The position numbers and the translations under genes are program-made. 64,000 nucleotides of DNA from JANNPJ01 sp035474375 (GTDB lineage: Bacteria > Actinomycetota > Actinomycetes > Actinomycetales > Kineosporiaceae), in assembly GCA_035474375.1 (NCBI GenBank), contig DATINJ010000128.1:1-64000 (forward strand). The letters are read 5' to 3'. The notes under the pieces are model-generated. The model was not told the origin of the DNA. It ran no database searches and saw nothing but the letters and a program-made list of their open reading frames with translations. This document shows, one piece after another, positions 42,678 through 52,088 of this stretch; positions within the stretch are counted from its first letter, which is position 1, and every line of letters starts with the position of its first letter.

Positions 42678-43876
42678 CGGATCGTCGGCAGACAAGAGGG
42701 GCCGGTCGGCTCGCTCGACTTGTAGGTGAGGACGAACTCTTGGTGCCCCAGCCCTTCGCTTGCGGTCAGGGCTCCCCCGGCGACCTCGCTCAGCAGGTCG
42801 AGCACCTCGGCCGCCACCCCTTCGATGCTGTCTCTGCCCTCGAGGATGCGACCCGCGTCAACGTCCATGTCCTCGCTCATTCGCCGGTAGGTCTCGGGGT
42901 TGGCACAGATCTTCACCACCGGGGAGATTGCCGAGCCGACCACCGAGCCGCGCCCCGTGGTGAACAGCACCACGTGTGCCCCGCACGCGATCAGCTCGGC
43001 GATCTCCGCGTTGTCATTGATGTTCGGGAATCCCCAGCGCGGCGAACCCTCCGGCACGACGTCGAGCAGGTACAACCCGGGAGAAGGGATCAGCTGCCCC
43101 GGGGTGACGATGCCGTGAATCGGCCCGCTGCCCGACTTGGTGTAGGCACCGAGCGACTTCTCCTCGAGCGTGGTGAGCCCGCCCTCGGCGTTGCCCGGCG
43201 CGAAACTGCCGTGCCCCATTGCGGTGTAGTAGCTGGCCGCCTTCTCGACCCGGGTCACGATCTCAGCGCCCAGGTCTGGGGTGACGGCGCGCGCGGCCAT
43301 GTGCTGCTCGCAGCCGATCAACTCGCCGGTCTCCTCGAACACGGCGGTGCCGCCCGCCGCCACAAAGTTGTCGAAAACCCTTCCCACCACAGGGTTTGCC
43401 GTGATTCCGCTGGTGCCGTCGGAGCCACCGCAGATGGTGCCGATGACGAGATCGGTGAGCCGCAGCGGCGCGGTCCGCGGGGTGCGACCACGGACACCGT
43501 CGATCCAGGTCCGGCCGGCGGCCACGGTCGCGCGCGTGCCGCCGACCTGCTGGATCACCAGGGTGGTGACCGGGCGCCCGGACGCCGTGACCACCTCGGC
43601 CAGGTGGTCACGGTCGAAGCCCTCGCACCCCAGGGAAACCAGGGCGACGGCTCCGACGTTCGGATGGGTGCACAGCTGCTCGAGCATCCGCTGGGCATAG
43701 GCGCTCGGGTAGCACCCCCCGAACCCGATGACGTGCACGTCCTCCCGGCCGACCGCGATCGAGTCGGCCACCAGCCGAGCGCACTCCACCAGGTAGACGA
43801 CCACGACGACGTCCCTGATCCCGACCCGGCCGTCGGAGCGCGGGTACCCCCGGACGACCTCCGACCGCGCCGTCAT
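42674..43876 (-). CDS. UxaA-type altronate dehydratase, large (C-terminal) subunit
   Basis: 400 residues. GYPRSDGRVGIRDVVVVVYLVECARLVA, IGFGGCYPSAYAQRM, VSLGCEGFD, GTICGGSDGTSGITANP and VVLFTTGRGSVVGSAISPVVKICANP are the GarD/UxaA C-terminal blocks, including the cysteines proposed to hold iron. Altronate dehydratase makes 2-keto-3-deoxygluconate. Here the N-terminal SAF domain is a separate gene that overlaps by four bases, so the enzyme is split into two polypeptides. Confidence 0.88.
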   Translation of the reverse strand: MTARSEVVRGYPRSDGRVGIRDVVVVVYLVECARLVADSIAVGREDVHVIGFGGCYPSAYAQRMLEQLCTHPNVGAVALVSLGCEGFDRDHLAEVVTASGRPVTTLVIQQVGGTRATVAAGRTWIDGVRGRTPRTAPLRLTDLVIGTICGGSDGTSGITANPVVGRVFDNFVAAGGTAVFEETGELIGCEQHMAARAVTPDLGAEIVTRVEKAASYYTAMGHGSFAPGNAEGGLTTLEEKSLGAYTKSGSGPIHGIVTPGQLIPSPGLYLLDVVPEGSPRWGFPNINDNAEIAELIACGAHVVLFTTGRGSVVGSAISPVVKICANPETYRRMSEDMDVDAGRILEGRDSIEGVAAEVLDLLSEVAGGALTASEGLGHQEFVLTYKSSEPTGPSCLPTIR

Positions 43877-44214
43877 CGCTCGCCTCCGCGGTGCGCGAAG
43901 GTGGCGATGTAGTCGCTCGCCAGGTTGTGGGTGTGCACCCAGTCACCGGCGAGAATGGCGGTGGTGGCGGAGCCGATCGACATCCCTGCGCGGACCACGT
44001 GTCCTCCCTTGGCGATGTCATGAACAGCAACTTTGTGGCCCAGCCGGACCGGTTCCCGGACGACGGTGATCTCACCGGCCGACGTGCGGTGCGGCCCGGC
44101 CGGCAGGTCGCGCGCGGCCACCACGACGTCGTCGCCCTTGGCGAGCAGAATGAGCTGTACCGCGAGCGGATCCGGCGAGACCGGTGCCGGACTGCCGCCG
44201 AACGCCGGGCTCAT
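43873..44214 (-). CDS. UxaA-type dehydratase, small SAF-domain subunit
   Basis: 113 residues from the ATG at 44214 (overlapping the preceding stop). LLAKGDDVVVAARDLPAG, LGHKVAVHDIAKGGHVVRAGMSIGSATTAILAGDWVHTHNL matches the SAF domain at the N-terminus of one-chain altronate and galactarate dehydratases. It is expected to form a complex with the large subunit encoded next. Confidence 0.88.
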   Translation of the reverse strand: MSPAFGGSPAPVSPDPLAVQLILLAKGDDVVVAARDLPAGPHRTSAGEITVVREPVRLGHKVAVHDIAKGGHVVRAGMSIGSATTAILAGDWVHTHNLASDYIATFAHRGGER

Positions 44215-45248
44215 GGACCCTCGATTCGAGCTGGCGAGCCGATCTCGACGACGGCTTTCACGACGGCACCGGGACTGTCTGCCAGCCGGGTCAGGTCGTC
44301 GGCGATCGCCTCCAGCGTGCTGCGGTGGTTGACCCAGCCCAGAGCGTCCAGCGAGCCGTCCTGGACGCCGCTGATCACTTGGTGCCAGTCGGCGGGCGTG
44401 GCGTTTCGGGAGGCCCGTACCTCCACCTCGCGGGCGTGGAATCCGGGATTGCTGAAGGTGAGCGACCCGGTCGTGTGGCCGACCAGGACTAGTGTGCCGC
44501 CCGGCCCGACCAGATCGAAGGCACTCTCCATCGACGCGCGGTTGCCACTGGCGTCGATCACCAGAGAGGGCAGCTCGCCGTCCCACCGGTCCTGCACGTA
44601 AGCGGCGATATCCTCTGCGACGAGAATGCTTTCGTGACCAAGGGTGGCTGCGAAGGCGACCCGCGTCGCGGACACGTCCACCACCAGCACCCGGGCCGCC
44701 CGATGCCGCGCGGCCTCTGCCACCGCCAGACCGATCGGCCCGGCCCCGAGGACCAGGACGTCGTCCTCCGGCCCGGCGCGGCCCCGATCCACGGCGTGCC
44801 AACCGATCCCGAGGGTCTCGACCAGTACCAGCTGGTCGAGGGTCAGGCCGGCGCCGCTGAAAAGCATCGCCGCCGGCAGCACCATCCGCTCGCGAAGGCC
44901 GCCCGGCCTGGTCACCCCGAGCACCTCGATCCGCACGCAGCAGTTGGTCCGGTCATGACGGCACGGGGCGCAGACGCCACACGAGACGTAGGGCAGCACC
45001 GCGCAAAGGTCGCCCGGCGCAACCCTGATCACCCCGGCACCGACCGCCACCACCTCGACGGCCAGTTCGTGGCCCAGGATGCACGGATAGGAGATGAAGT
45101 TCTGTCGGCCGCCGAACGCGTGGTAGTCGGTCCCGCAGATTCCCACCCGCCGCACGGCGACCAGGACGTCTCCCGGACCGGGGGCGCGCGCCTCCGGGTA
45201 CTCGACCAGGTTGATCTGGCCCGGCTCGCTCAACACCGCAGCCTTCAT
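44211..45248 (-). CDS. Zinc-dependent sugar-acid dehydrogenase (L-galactonate/L-idonate DH-like)
   Basis: 345 residues, ATG after AGGAGG. Zinc ligands GICGTDYHAFGG and ILGHEL; structural site CGVCAPCRHDRTNCC; NAD loop LVLGAGPIGLAVAEAA. The family includes LgoD (L-galactonate to tagaturonate) and idonate/gulonate dehydrogenases. Its stop overlaps the SAF-subunit start. Product could feed the mannitol-family reductase. Confidence 0.85.
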   Translation of the reverse strand: MKAAVLSEPGQINLVEYPEARAPGPGDVLVAVRRVGICGTDYHAFGGRQNFISYPCILGHELAVEVVAVGAGVIRVAPGDLCAVLPYVSCGVCAPCRHDRTNCCVRIEVLGVTRPGGLRERMVLPAAMLFSGAGLTLDQLVLVETLGIGWHAVDRGRAGPEDDVLVLGAGPIGLAVAEAARHRAARVLVVDVSATRVAFAATLGHESILVAEDIAAYVQDRWDGELPSLVIDASGNRASMESAFDLVGPGGTLVLVGHTTGSLTFSNPGFHAREVEVRASRNATPADWHQVISGVQDGSLDALGWVNHRSTLEAIADDLTRLADSPGAVVKAVVEIGSPARIEGP

Positions 45249-45326
45249 GTCTTCACCTCCTTCGACGCAGAGCTGGGAACAGCTGGGAACTCGGACCGGC
45301 CGGCCGAGCGCGCGGGCTCCCGGCCA

Positions 45327-46304
45327 TCACTGGAACTTCAGGAAGCCGGCAGCGTTGGTCTTGGTCACCAGTTCGGTGCCGGTGTCGATGAACGGCTCAA
45401 CCGTCTTGCCCTGTACCGCATCGACGGCCGCCTGCACGCCGAGAGTTGCCATCTTGCCGGGGAATTGCGCGATCGTGGCCGCCATGTCACCGGCCTCGAT
45501 CGCCTTGGCCGCGTCGGGCAACCCGTCGTACCCCATCACCATTACCTGCTTGCCCTTCTGCTTCGCCACCTTGGCGGCGGCAATCGCCGGGTCGTCGCAG
45601 GCGGAGTAGATGGCGGTGAGTTTGGGCGCGCGGGTCAGGAGATCCTCGGCGACCGTTGCGCCCTTCGCGGCGTCACACTTGGTTTCCGCGCCACCGATGA
45701 TCACTTTGACGCCGCTGTCCTTGAGCGCGTCCTTGACCCCCTGGATGCGGGCGTCGAGCGCGGGCACCCCCCGGACACCCTCCATCAGCCCGATGCTGTC
45801 GCCCGGCTTGAGAACCGACTTCAGATACGCGCCCGCGGCCTGACCGCCCTTCACGTTGTCGGTGGCCGCCACCGCCGTCTTCTTGGTGAAGTCCTCCAGG
45901 TTGTTGTCCACCAGGATGACCTTGACGCCCTTTTCAGCGGCGGCGTTCATCGCCGGCACCACCTCGGGGCCCATCGGGGTGATGACGATGGCCTGCTGGC
46001 CCTTGGCCACGGCGTCCTCGATCTGCGCGGTCTGGCAGGCGACGTCCGAAGGGGTCTTGCAGGACAGGTAGCTGATGTCGATGCCGCCGTTCTGGGTGGC
46101 GTAGGCCTTGGCCGCATCTTCCATCGCGGTGAAGAAGGCGACCGGGAACTTGGTGATGAAAGCGACTTTCACGGCGCCGTCCGTCGCCTCAGCGGCGGTC
46201 GGCGGTGACGCACTGCCGGTGTCGCCGGTGCTGTCTGCACCGCAACCGGTGATGGTCAGAGACAGTGCGGCGGTACCCGCCACGAGGAAATAGCGAACTC
46301 TCAC
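45327..46304 (-). CDS. CUT2-type sugar ABC transporter substrate-binding lipoprotein
   Basis: 325 residues from a GTG after AAAGGAG. Lipobox LTITGCG. Mature protein: VKVAFITKFPVAFFTAMEDAAKAYA, QAIVITPMGPEVVPAMNAAAEKGVKVILVDNNLE, GVPALDARIQGVKDAL and VMVMGYDGLPDAAKAIEAGDM, a Peripla_BP_4 fold. It is expected to capture the sugar acid catabolised by the following genes. Confidence 0.9.
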   Translation of the reverse strand: MRVRYFLVAGTAALSLTITGCGADSTGDTGSASPPTAAEATDGAVKVAFITKFPVAFFTAMEDAAKAYATQNGGIDISYLSCKTPSDVACQTAQIEDAVAKGQQAIVITPMGPEVVPAMNAAAEKGVKVILVDNNLEDFTKKTAVAATDNVKGGQAAGAYLKSVLKPGDSIGLMEGVRGVPALDARIQGVKDALKDSGVKVIIGGAETKCDAAKGATVAEDLLTRAPKLTAIYSACDDPAIAAAKVAKQKGKQVMVMGYDGLPDAAKAIEAGDMAATIAQFPGKMATLGVQAAVDAVQGKTVEPFIDTGTELVTKTNAAGFLKFQ

Positions 46305-46386
46305 AGCAAACTCCTTTGTTGGCGTGTGATTCGTGAGTCGTAGAGCGAGGGTTGGTCGGTTCAGCCGGCCCTCATCAGCGGGCGGT

Positions 46387-47166
46387 TCAGACGGCCCGTC
46401 CGTCGGTCGCGCCGACGATCCAGGACACCAGTTGCCCGTGGTTCTCGGCGGTGGGCGCGGTTTGCCCCACGGTCCGGCCGCGTCGCAGCACCAGGGCCCG
46501 GTCGGCCACCGCCATGACGTGGTCCATGCTGTGGGAGATCAGGATCACGGTGACGCCGTCGTCCTTGAGCCGGCGAACCAGGTCGAGTACCCGGGACGAT
46601 TCCCGCAGTCCGAGGGCTGCGGTCGGCTCGTCAAGGATCACCAGCCGCGAGGAGAAGGCGACCGCCCGGGCTACGGCGACCGCCTGGCGCTGGCCGCCGG
46701 ACATCAGCGCCACCGCCGCGTCCAGATCGGGCAGCTTGACCTGCAGCCGGTCCAGCAACTCCGCAGTGCGCTCGGCCATCTGGCGGTGTCGCATCAGCCG
46801 GAGCCCGTGCGGCAGCCACGTCGGCCGGGCCAGCTCCCGGCCGGCAAAGAAGTTCGCCGCCGGGTCGAGGTTGTCGAAGAGCGCGAGGTCCTGATAGACG
46901 GTCTCCACCCCGTGCGCCCGCACCGCCATCGCGGTGGCGCTGGTGATGTCGACGCCGTCAAGGGTCACCGATCCCGAGTCGAGCCGGTGCACCCCGCTGA
47001 TCGCCTTGATCAGCGTGGACTTGCCCGCACCATTGTCCCCGAGCAGGGCCAGGACCTCGCCGGCGGCGACATCGAACGTCACCCCGTCCAGCGCCACGAC
47101 CGCGCCGAACCGCTTGCAGGCATCGCGCACCCGCAGCACGGGCACCGTCTCGACGGCCGCGGTCAT
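46387..47166 (-). CDS. CUT2-type sugar ABC transporter ATPase with a single NBD
   Basis: 259 residues; the ATG overlaps the permease stop. Walker A GDNGAGKST, signature MSGGQRQ, Walker B LVILDEP and ISHSMDH are present. One NBD only, as in the transporter at 37033-37833, to which it is clearly paralogous. Confidence 0.92.
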   Translation of the reverse strand: MTAAVETVPVLRVRDACKRFGAVVALDGVTFDVAAGEVLALLGDNGAGKSTLIKAISGVHRLDSGSVTLDGVDITSATAMAVRAHGVETVYQDLALFDNLDPAANFFAGRELARPTWLPHGLRLMRHRQMAERTAELLDRLQVKLPDLDAAVALMSGGQRQAVAVARAVAFSSRLVILDEPTAALGLRESSRVLDLVRRLKDDGVTVILISHSMDHVMAVADRALVLRRGRTVGQTAPTAENHGQLVSWIVGATDGRAV

Positions 47167-48263
47167 GCCCCGCTCACCGCCTGCAGGCTGCGGAATCGGC
47201 GCTCCAGGTATCCCCGGACCACGTCCAACTCGACGGCCACCACGATCACCGCACCCGTCGCCATGTACTGCCAGTTCGGGTCGATCCCGAGCAGGTTCAG
47301 CCCGTTACGCAGCACCGCGATCACCAGGGCCCCGGTGAGGGCGTTCAGCACCGTTCCGCGACCGCCGAGGAAACTGGCCCCACCAATGATCACCGCCGCG
47401 ATCGCGTCCAGCTCCGCCAGGGCACCGGAGGTGGGCGAACCGGCGTCCCCCTTACCCATGGTGAGCAGGGCGGCCACGCCCGCCAGGAAGCCGCAGACGA
47501 CGTAGACCGAGATCAGGACCGCCTGGACCGGGATCCCGTTGCGGACCGCAGCGTCCGGGTTGCCGCCGACCGCGTAGATCCAGCGCCCCCAGACCAGACC
47601 GCGGGTCACCAGAACCATGATCGCCGCCACCACGAGCACGACCAGCGCCGCGGTCGGGAACCAGCCGAACTCACCGCCACCCGGGATCGCGGCGATCCGG
47701 CCCGCACCGATTTCGTTCACCACCGGCGGCGCGCCCTGGATGGTCTCGCTGTGCGAGAGGTACAGGGCAAGACCGCTCGCCGCGGTCAGCATGGCGAGCG
47801 TCGGGATGAATGGATGCGGCAACCGGCCCTTGACGTAGAGCAAGCCGTTGACCAGACCGACCAGCGTTCCGGTGACCAGGGCGGCGGTCACCGCGAGCGT
47901 GGCCGACCCCTGATCGCGCCAGACCAGGGCGCCGACCACCGCGCTCAGCGACAGGTTGGACCCCACGGACAGGTCGATCCCTCGGGTCACGACCACGAGC
48001 AGCTGCCCGAGCGCCAGGACGCAGATGACGGCCGACTGCTTGAGCACGTTGCCGAGGTTCTCCAGGGACAGGAAGACATCGGAGAGCAGGCTCAGCACCA
48101 GGACCAGCAGCACGAGGATGGTCGGCGGTCCCGCCCGCAAGGCAGCGAGAGCGATCTTCAAGCCGCGGTGAGCGCCCGGCCGCGCCCGCAGAGGGCTCGA
48201 CTCGGTGGAGGGCTGCCTCTCCTGCGGGGCTGCCACCAGCGCTTCTGCACCGTGATCCGACAT
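47163..48263 (-). CDS. CUT2-type sugar ABC transporter permease
   Basis: 366 residues; the ATG at 48263 lies eight bases after AGGAGG. Nine or so helices; LVVVTRGIDLSVGSNLSLSAVVGA and IIGGASFLGGRGTVLNALTGAL are the BPD_transp_2 signatures. First gene of the sugar-acid operon, divergent from the GntR regulator. Confidence 0.92.
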   Translation of the reverse strand: MSDHGAEALVAAPQERQPSTESSPLRARPGAHRGLKIALAALRAGPPTILVLLVLVLSLLSDVFLSLENLGNVLKQSAVICVLALGQLLVVVTRGIDLSVGSNLSLSAVVGALVWRDQGSATLAVTAALVTGTLVGLVNGLLYVKGRLPHPFIPTLAMLTAASGLALYLSHSETIQGAPPVVNEIGAGRIAAIPGGGEFGWFPTAALVVLVVAAIMVLVTRGLVWGRWIYAVGGNPDAAVRNGIPVQAVLISVYVVCGFLAGVAALLTMGKGDAGSPTSGALAELDAIAAVIIGGASFLGGRGTVLNALTGALVIAVLRNGLNLLGIDPNWQYMATGAVIVVAVELDVVRGYLERRFRSLQAVSGA

Positions 48264-48327
48264 CCGCATCACCTCCTCAGGTCTGGCGAAACCCTATGAA
48301 CAAGATTTTCAATAGTCAATAGTAAAT

Positions 48328-48339
48328 ATCCTATAGGAT
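48328..48339. promoter_or_regulatory. Candidate GntR/FCD operator
   Basis: ATCCTATAGGAT is a perfect 12-bp palindrome in an AT-rich island between the divergent permease and GntR starts, next to two AATAGT direct repeats. Confidence 0.5.
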
Positions 48340-48396
48340 CGACGAGTATCAGAATCGTTATGTATGCTCACCGCAGCGACGACCCCCAGGAGCTCC

Positions 48397-49110
48397 GTGG
48401 ACCCCTTCGACCTTGGCGACGTGGCTCGAGCCACCCAGGCCGGCCAGCGCCTGAGTGCACGCGCACCACTTGTTGACGACGTCCACGGGGCGCTCGTCGA
48501 CATGCTGATGAACCATGACGTCGGGCCGGGCGCCCGACTCAACATCGACGGGCTCGCCCGCGCTCTCGGGGTCTCCCCCACGCCGGTCCGCGAGGCGCTG
48601 GCCCGCTTGGAGGCTCAGGGGCTGATCGTCAAGGAGCCCCGCCGCAGCTACATGGTGGCGCCCCTGATCGGCTTGGAAGAGCTGCGGGCGCTGATCGACT
48701 TCCGGCTGATTGTGGAACCGGCCGCGGCCGCCGCCGCGGCTCGGAACGCCTCGGCCGAAGCGGCCGCGGAACTCGTGACCTTCGCCCGCAGCGGCGGCGC
48801 GGGCCGCCGCGATGCCACCGCGAACCGCCAGGACATGATCTACGACGCGAAGTTCCATGACATGATCGCCGAACTGAGCGGCAACCCGTGGTTGCGCGAC
48901 TCCCTCGCGCGACTGCGCAGCCACCTGCACATGTATCGGCTCTACCACCACGCCCAGCAGGCGGCCGCGACCAAGCCTGAGCATGTGGCGATCGCCAAGG
49001 CGATCGCGGACGGGGACGCCGACGCCGCCGCTGAGGCCATGCGGACACACCTGCGCACAGCCATCGGACGGATCGACGACGCCTTCGCCTCGGTCAAGAT
49101 CCACGGGTAG
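48397..49110 (+). CDS. GntR-family regulator, FCD subgroup
   Basis: 237 residues from a GTG with AGGAG four bases upstream; an ATG at 48364 is possible but lacks a ribosome site. The wHTH is NIDGLARALGVSPTPVREALARLEAQGLI. The FCD domain has LRALIDFRLIVEPAAAAAAA and FHDMIAELSGNPWL, with metal-binding Asp/His. It diverges from the sugar-acid operon and probably represses it until a pathway intermediate binds. The 3' end overlaps the convergent enolase-superfamily gene by 17 bp. Confidence 0.88.
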   Translation: MDPFDLGDVARATQAGQRLSARAPLVDDVHGALVDMLMNHDVGPGARLNIDGLARALGVSPTPVREALARLEAQGLIVKEPRRSYMVAPLIGLEELRALIDFRLIVEPAAAAAAARNASAEAAAELVTFARSGGAGRRDATANRQDMIYDAKFHDMIAELSGNPWLRDSLARLRSHLHMYRLYHHAQQAAATKPEHVAIAKAIADGDADAAAEAMRTHLRTAIGRIDDAFASVKIHG

Positions 49111-50263
49111 GAGCCGGCACCGGGCCGGCGAGCAGTCGTTGCCCGGCACGTTCCGGTCGTACGTGCGGGCTATCCGCGTCTCGGGGCCTGACCTGCTGGC
49201 CGAGCGCACGGATCAGCCTCTCGTCAACGGTGATCCCGAGGCCCGGCGAGTCTCCCAGGACGTAGGCGCCGTCCTCCACCGTCACGTCGACGGTCAGTCC
49301 CGTCGGCGGCTGCAGGTCCTGCAGTTCGCTGACGAGGTGGTTCGGGATCGCGGTAGCGGCGTGCAACAGCGAGAGTGGCGTGGTGCCGATCGGGCTGACC
49401 GGCAGGTCGTGGGCGTGCGCCAGCGCCGCCACCCGCAGGAAGTGAGTCACTCCCCAGACTGCGGCCGTTTGCACGATGTCGAGCGCGCCGGCGGCCAGCA
49501 AGGGCCGGAATTGCTCCAGTCCGGTCAGGTTTTCGCCACTCGCCACGGAGGCCCGGATCCCGTTGCCGACGGCCGCCATCCCTTCGGCGTCCCATCGGCG
49601 CACCGGCTCCTCGACCCAGGTCAGGTCCAGCGTCCGCTCGAGTTCGGTCACGTGCCGCACCGCCTGCTTGCGGGTCCAGCACTCGTTGGCGTCCAGCATC
49701 AGGCCCGGGCGCACGCCCTTCGTTCCCTCGGTCAGGATGTCGCCGACGAGCGCCAGCCGGCGCCGGTCGCTCTCCAGGTCCAGGCCACCCTTGAGTTTGG
49801 CTGCCCGAAGACCTCTTTCGGCATATTCCTGGTAGACCCGAGCGAGTTCTTCGTCCTCCAGGCCGATGTCGAGGCCGGACGCGTAGGCGGGCAACCGCCG
49901 ATCGCGCCCACCCAGCAACCGCCACAACGGCTCGCCTGCCAGCTTGGCCTTGATATCCCAGAGTGCGGCATCCAGCGCACCAATCGTTCCGAACACGGCG
50001 CCGGCGTGCCCGGCTTTGAACGTCTGCCGCAGCATGCGGTCGTACAGCGTGGTGGTAGCGCGCGGGTCTTCGCCCTCAATGGCTGGGAAGATGGCGTCAA
50101 TCTGCACGTGCGGCCCCAGACCCACCCCGACAATGCCCTCGTCGGTATCAACCAGGACGATCGGGACGGCGGTGACTCCGTCCGCGAAAACGCCATTGGC
50201 GTCACCGACCGGCCTGCCCCAGTCCTGCACGGTGGTAAGGGTGCGGTACCCGGTAATGCGCAT
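49094..50263 (-). CDS. Enolase-superfamily (mandelate racemase/muconate cycloisomerase-like) protein
   Basis: 389 residues. LRAAKLKGGLDLESDRRRL holds the KxK motif, and MLDANECW, TWVEEP and SVASGENL hold the three metal-binding acids. In sugar-acid dehydratases of the MR group a His-Asp dyad follows; here the matching positions read DIVQTAAVWG and VSPIGTTP, lacking both residues. So it may use the KxK lysines alone or another base. Last gene of a CUT1 transporter operon; probably a sugar-acid dehydratase or racemase. Confidence 0.82.
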   Translation of the reverse strand: MRITGYRTLTTVQDWGRPVGDANGVFADGVTAVPIVLVDTDEGIVGVGLGPHVQIDAIFPAIEGEDPRATTTLYDRMLRQTFKAGHAGAVFGTIGALDAALWDIKAKLAGEPLWRLLGGRDRRLPAYASGLDIGLEDEELARVYQEYAERGLRAAKLKGGLDLESDRRRLALVGDILTEGTKGVRPGLMLDANECWTRKQAVRHVTELERTLDLTWVEEPVRRWDAEGMAAVGNGIRASVASGENLTGLEQFRPLLAAGALDIVQTAAVWGVTHFLRVAALAHAHDLPVSPIGTTPLSLLHAATAIPNHLVSELQDLQPPTGLTVDVTVEDGAYVLGDSPGLGITVDERLIRALGQQVRPRDADSPHVRPERAGQRLLAGPVPAPTRGS

Positions 50264-50264
50264 G

Positions 50265-51095
50265 TCAACCTTTCATCGAACCGGCAGTGATGGCCTCGCC
50301 GATCCGGCGCTGGAATACGAGGTAGATCGCGAGTACCGGGCCCGCAGCAATCAGAACGCCGGCGGCGAAGCTGGGGATGTCGTTCGAGTACTGGCCACGC
50401 AGGGAGGTGATCCCGACCATCAGCGTCCGATGTTCCGAGGACGGCATCATCAAGAGGGCAATCAGCACGTCGTTCCAGCAGAACAGCGCGTCGAGAATGC
50501 CGATCGACAGCAGCGCCGGGGTACCCAGCGGCAACATGATCCGCCGGTAGACACCGTACAGGCTGTTCCCATCGATCCTGGCGGCGTCCACAATCTCGGT
50601 CGGGATCGCACTGTAGTAACTCGCCATCAGGTAGATGGTGAACGGAAGGAACTGGGCGACATACGCGAGAATCAGGCCCGGATACGTGTCGATCAGCCCG
50701 ACGTCCGCCATCGTGCGCGCGAGCGGCACCATGATCACCTGAAAGGGGATGAACAGCGCCGCCAGAAACCCGAGAAAGAGCATTCGAGAGCCGCGGAACC
50801 GCACCTGGCTCAGCGCGAATCCGGCCATCGAGCCGATCAGGAGAAGCAGCAGGACGGCTGCGGTCACGATCACGAGTGAGTTGACGAAATAGCGTGCCAT
50901 GCCGCCACTCGTCCACGCCGTGTCGACGTTTTCCCAGTTCACCGACCGGCTCACCGCGAACCGGTCGAGAATGTAATCGCGCTGCGACTTTACCGCGATG
51001 TTGGCGGTGAACAGCCAGGGGTAGATCGTCGCGAGCGCGAGTGCCGCCATGGGCAGGGCGACCACCCATCGGCTCAGCCGTAAGCCGGGCATCAT
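50265..51095 (-). CDS. CUT1-type sugar ABC transporter permease (MalG-like)
   Basis: 276 residues with six helices. The EAA loop reads EIVDAARIDGNSLYGVYRRIMLPLGTPAL, typical of MalG partners. Start overlaps the preceding permease stop (51092-51095). No ATPase gene is present in the operon. Confidence 0.92.
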   Translation of the reverse strand: MMPGLRLSRWVVALPMAALALATIYPWLFTANIAVKSQRDYILDRFAVSRSVNWENVDTAWTSGGMARYFVNSLVIVTAAVLLLLLIGSMAGFALSQVRFRGSRMLFLGFLAALFIPFQVIMVPLARTMADVGLIDTYPGLILAYVAQFLPFTIYLMASYYSAIPTEIVDAARIDGNSLYGVYRRIMLPLGTPALLSIGILDALFCWNDVLIALLMMPSSEHRTLMVGITSLRGQYSNDIPSFAAGVLIAAGPVLAIYLVFQRRIGEAITAGSMKG

Positions 51096-52084
51096 TCCTC
51101 CCTCGTTCCGCGGCGAAGTAGCGCGATCTGGGCCAGCCCCACCGCCAGCATGATCAGGAAAAGCACGGTTGAGGCGGCCGAAGCGAGGGCGGGCCGGTTC
51201 ATTTGACCTTGCTGAATCCAGATGTAGTACTCCGGCAGGTAGGTGGATCCTCCCGGTCCACCACTGGTCATCACGAAGAGCAGACCGAACATCGAGGTCA
51301 GCATCCCGATCATCGTGGTGACGAAGACGAACTGGATGGTGCGCGACAGCCCTGGAATGATCACATGCCAGATCACCTGTGGCGTCGAGGCCCCGTCCAC
51401 CCGGGCCGCGTCCAGGAGCGTCTGATCCAGCGTCGCAAAGCCGGACAGGAAGACCACCAACGCCATCCCGAAGGTCGCCCAGATGTGAACAGCCACCACG
51501 GTGAAGATGGCGATCCGCGAATCACCCAGCCAGTCAACCGGTTCGAGCCCGACGGACCCGAGAACGGTGTTGAGCGGGCCATCGACGGCAAGCAACAGGT
51601 TGAAGATCGCTCCGATGATCACCGGTGACAGCACGGCAGGAAAGAAGTACACGCTGCGGAAGAACTGGTGCCCTGGCACCCGCAAGAAGATGAACGTGGC
51701 CAGCAGGCCGGGGATCGCGACCGCGACCGGCAGGAGCAGCACGAGGATTCCGACGTTCCGCAGCGCCGTCCGAAACAGCGGATCGTGCAGCAGCTCGACG
51801 TAGTTGCCGAGACCGACCGCTGCGCCGTTGCGGTCACCATCGCCGGTGAAGGAGAAGTTCACCCCGAGCAGCAACGGCCACAAGCGCAGCACCACAAGGA
51901 TCACGACCGCAGGAGCGACCAGCACGTAGGGAGCCAGTCCGTCGCGACTCGACCGGCGCCTGGCAGGCACCCGGCGGCCGCCTCGCCGGCTGTCCCGCAG
52001 TGGTGTCGGGGGCATCGTCAGCGTGTCGGGGGCCCGCCCGGCGCGCGCCGGGCGCGCCCACGACGATGAGTTTCGGATCGGCAC
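51092..52084 (-). CDS. CUT1-type sugar ABC transporter permease (MalF-like)
   Basis: 330 residues from a GTG at 52084, 4 bp after the binding-protein stop; the basic N-terminus (RRGGRRVPARRRSSRDG) means a later start near 52015 is possible. Six helices; EAA loop LLDAARVDGASTPQVIWHVIIPGLS. Pairs with the MalG-like permease. Confidence 0.88.
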   Translation of the reverse strand: MPIRNSSSWARPARAGRAPDTLTMPPTPLRDSRRGGRRVPARRRSSRDGLAPYVLVAPAVVILVVLRLWPLLLGVNFSFTGDGDRNGAAVGLGNYVELLHDPLFRTALRNVGILVLLLPVAVAIPGLLATFIFLRVPGHQFFRSVYFFPAVLSPVIIGAIFNLLLAVDGPLNTVLGSVGLEPVDWLGDSRIAIFTVVAVHIWATFGMALVVFLSGFATLDQTLLDAARVDGASTPQVIWHVIIPGLSRTIQFVFVTTMIGMLTSMFGLLFVMTSGGPGGSTYLPEYYIWIQQGQMNRPALASAASTVLFLIMLAVGLAQIALLRRGTREE

Positions 52085-52088
52085 GAAG

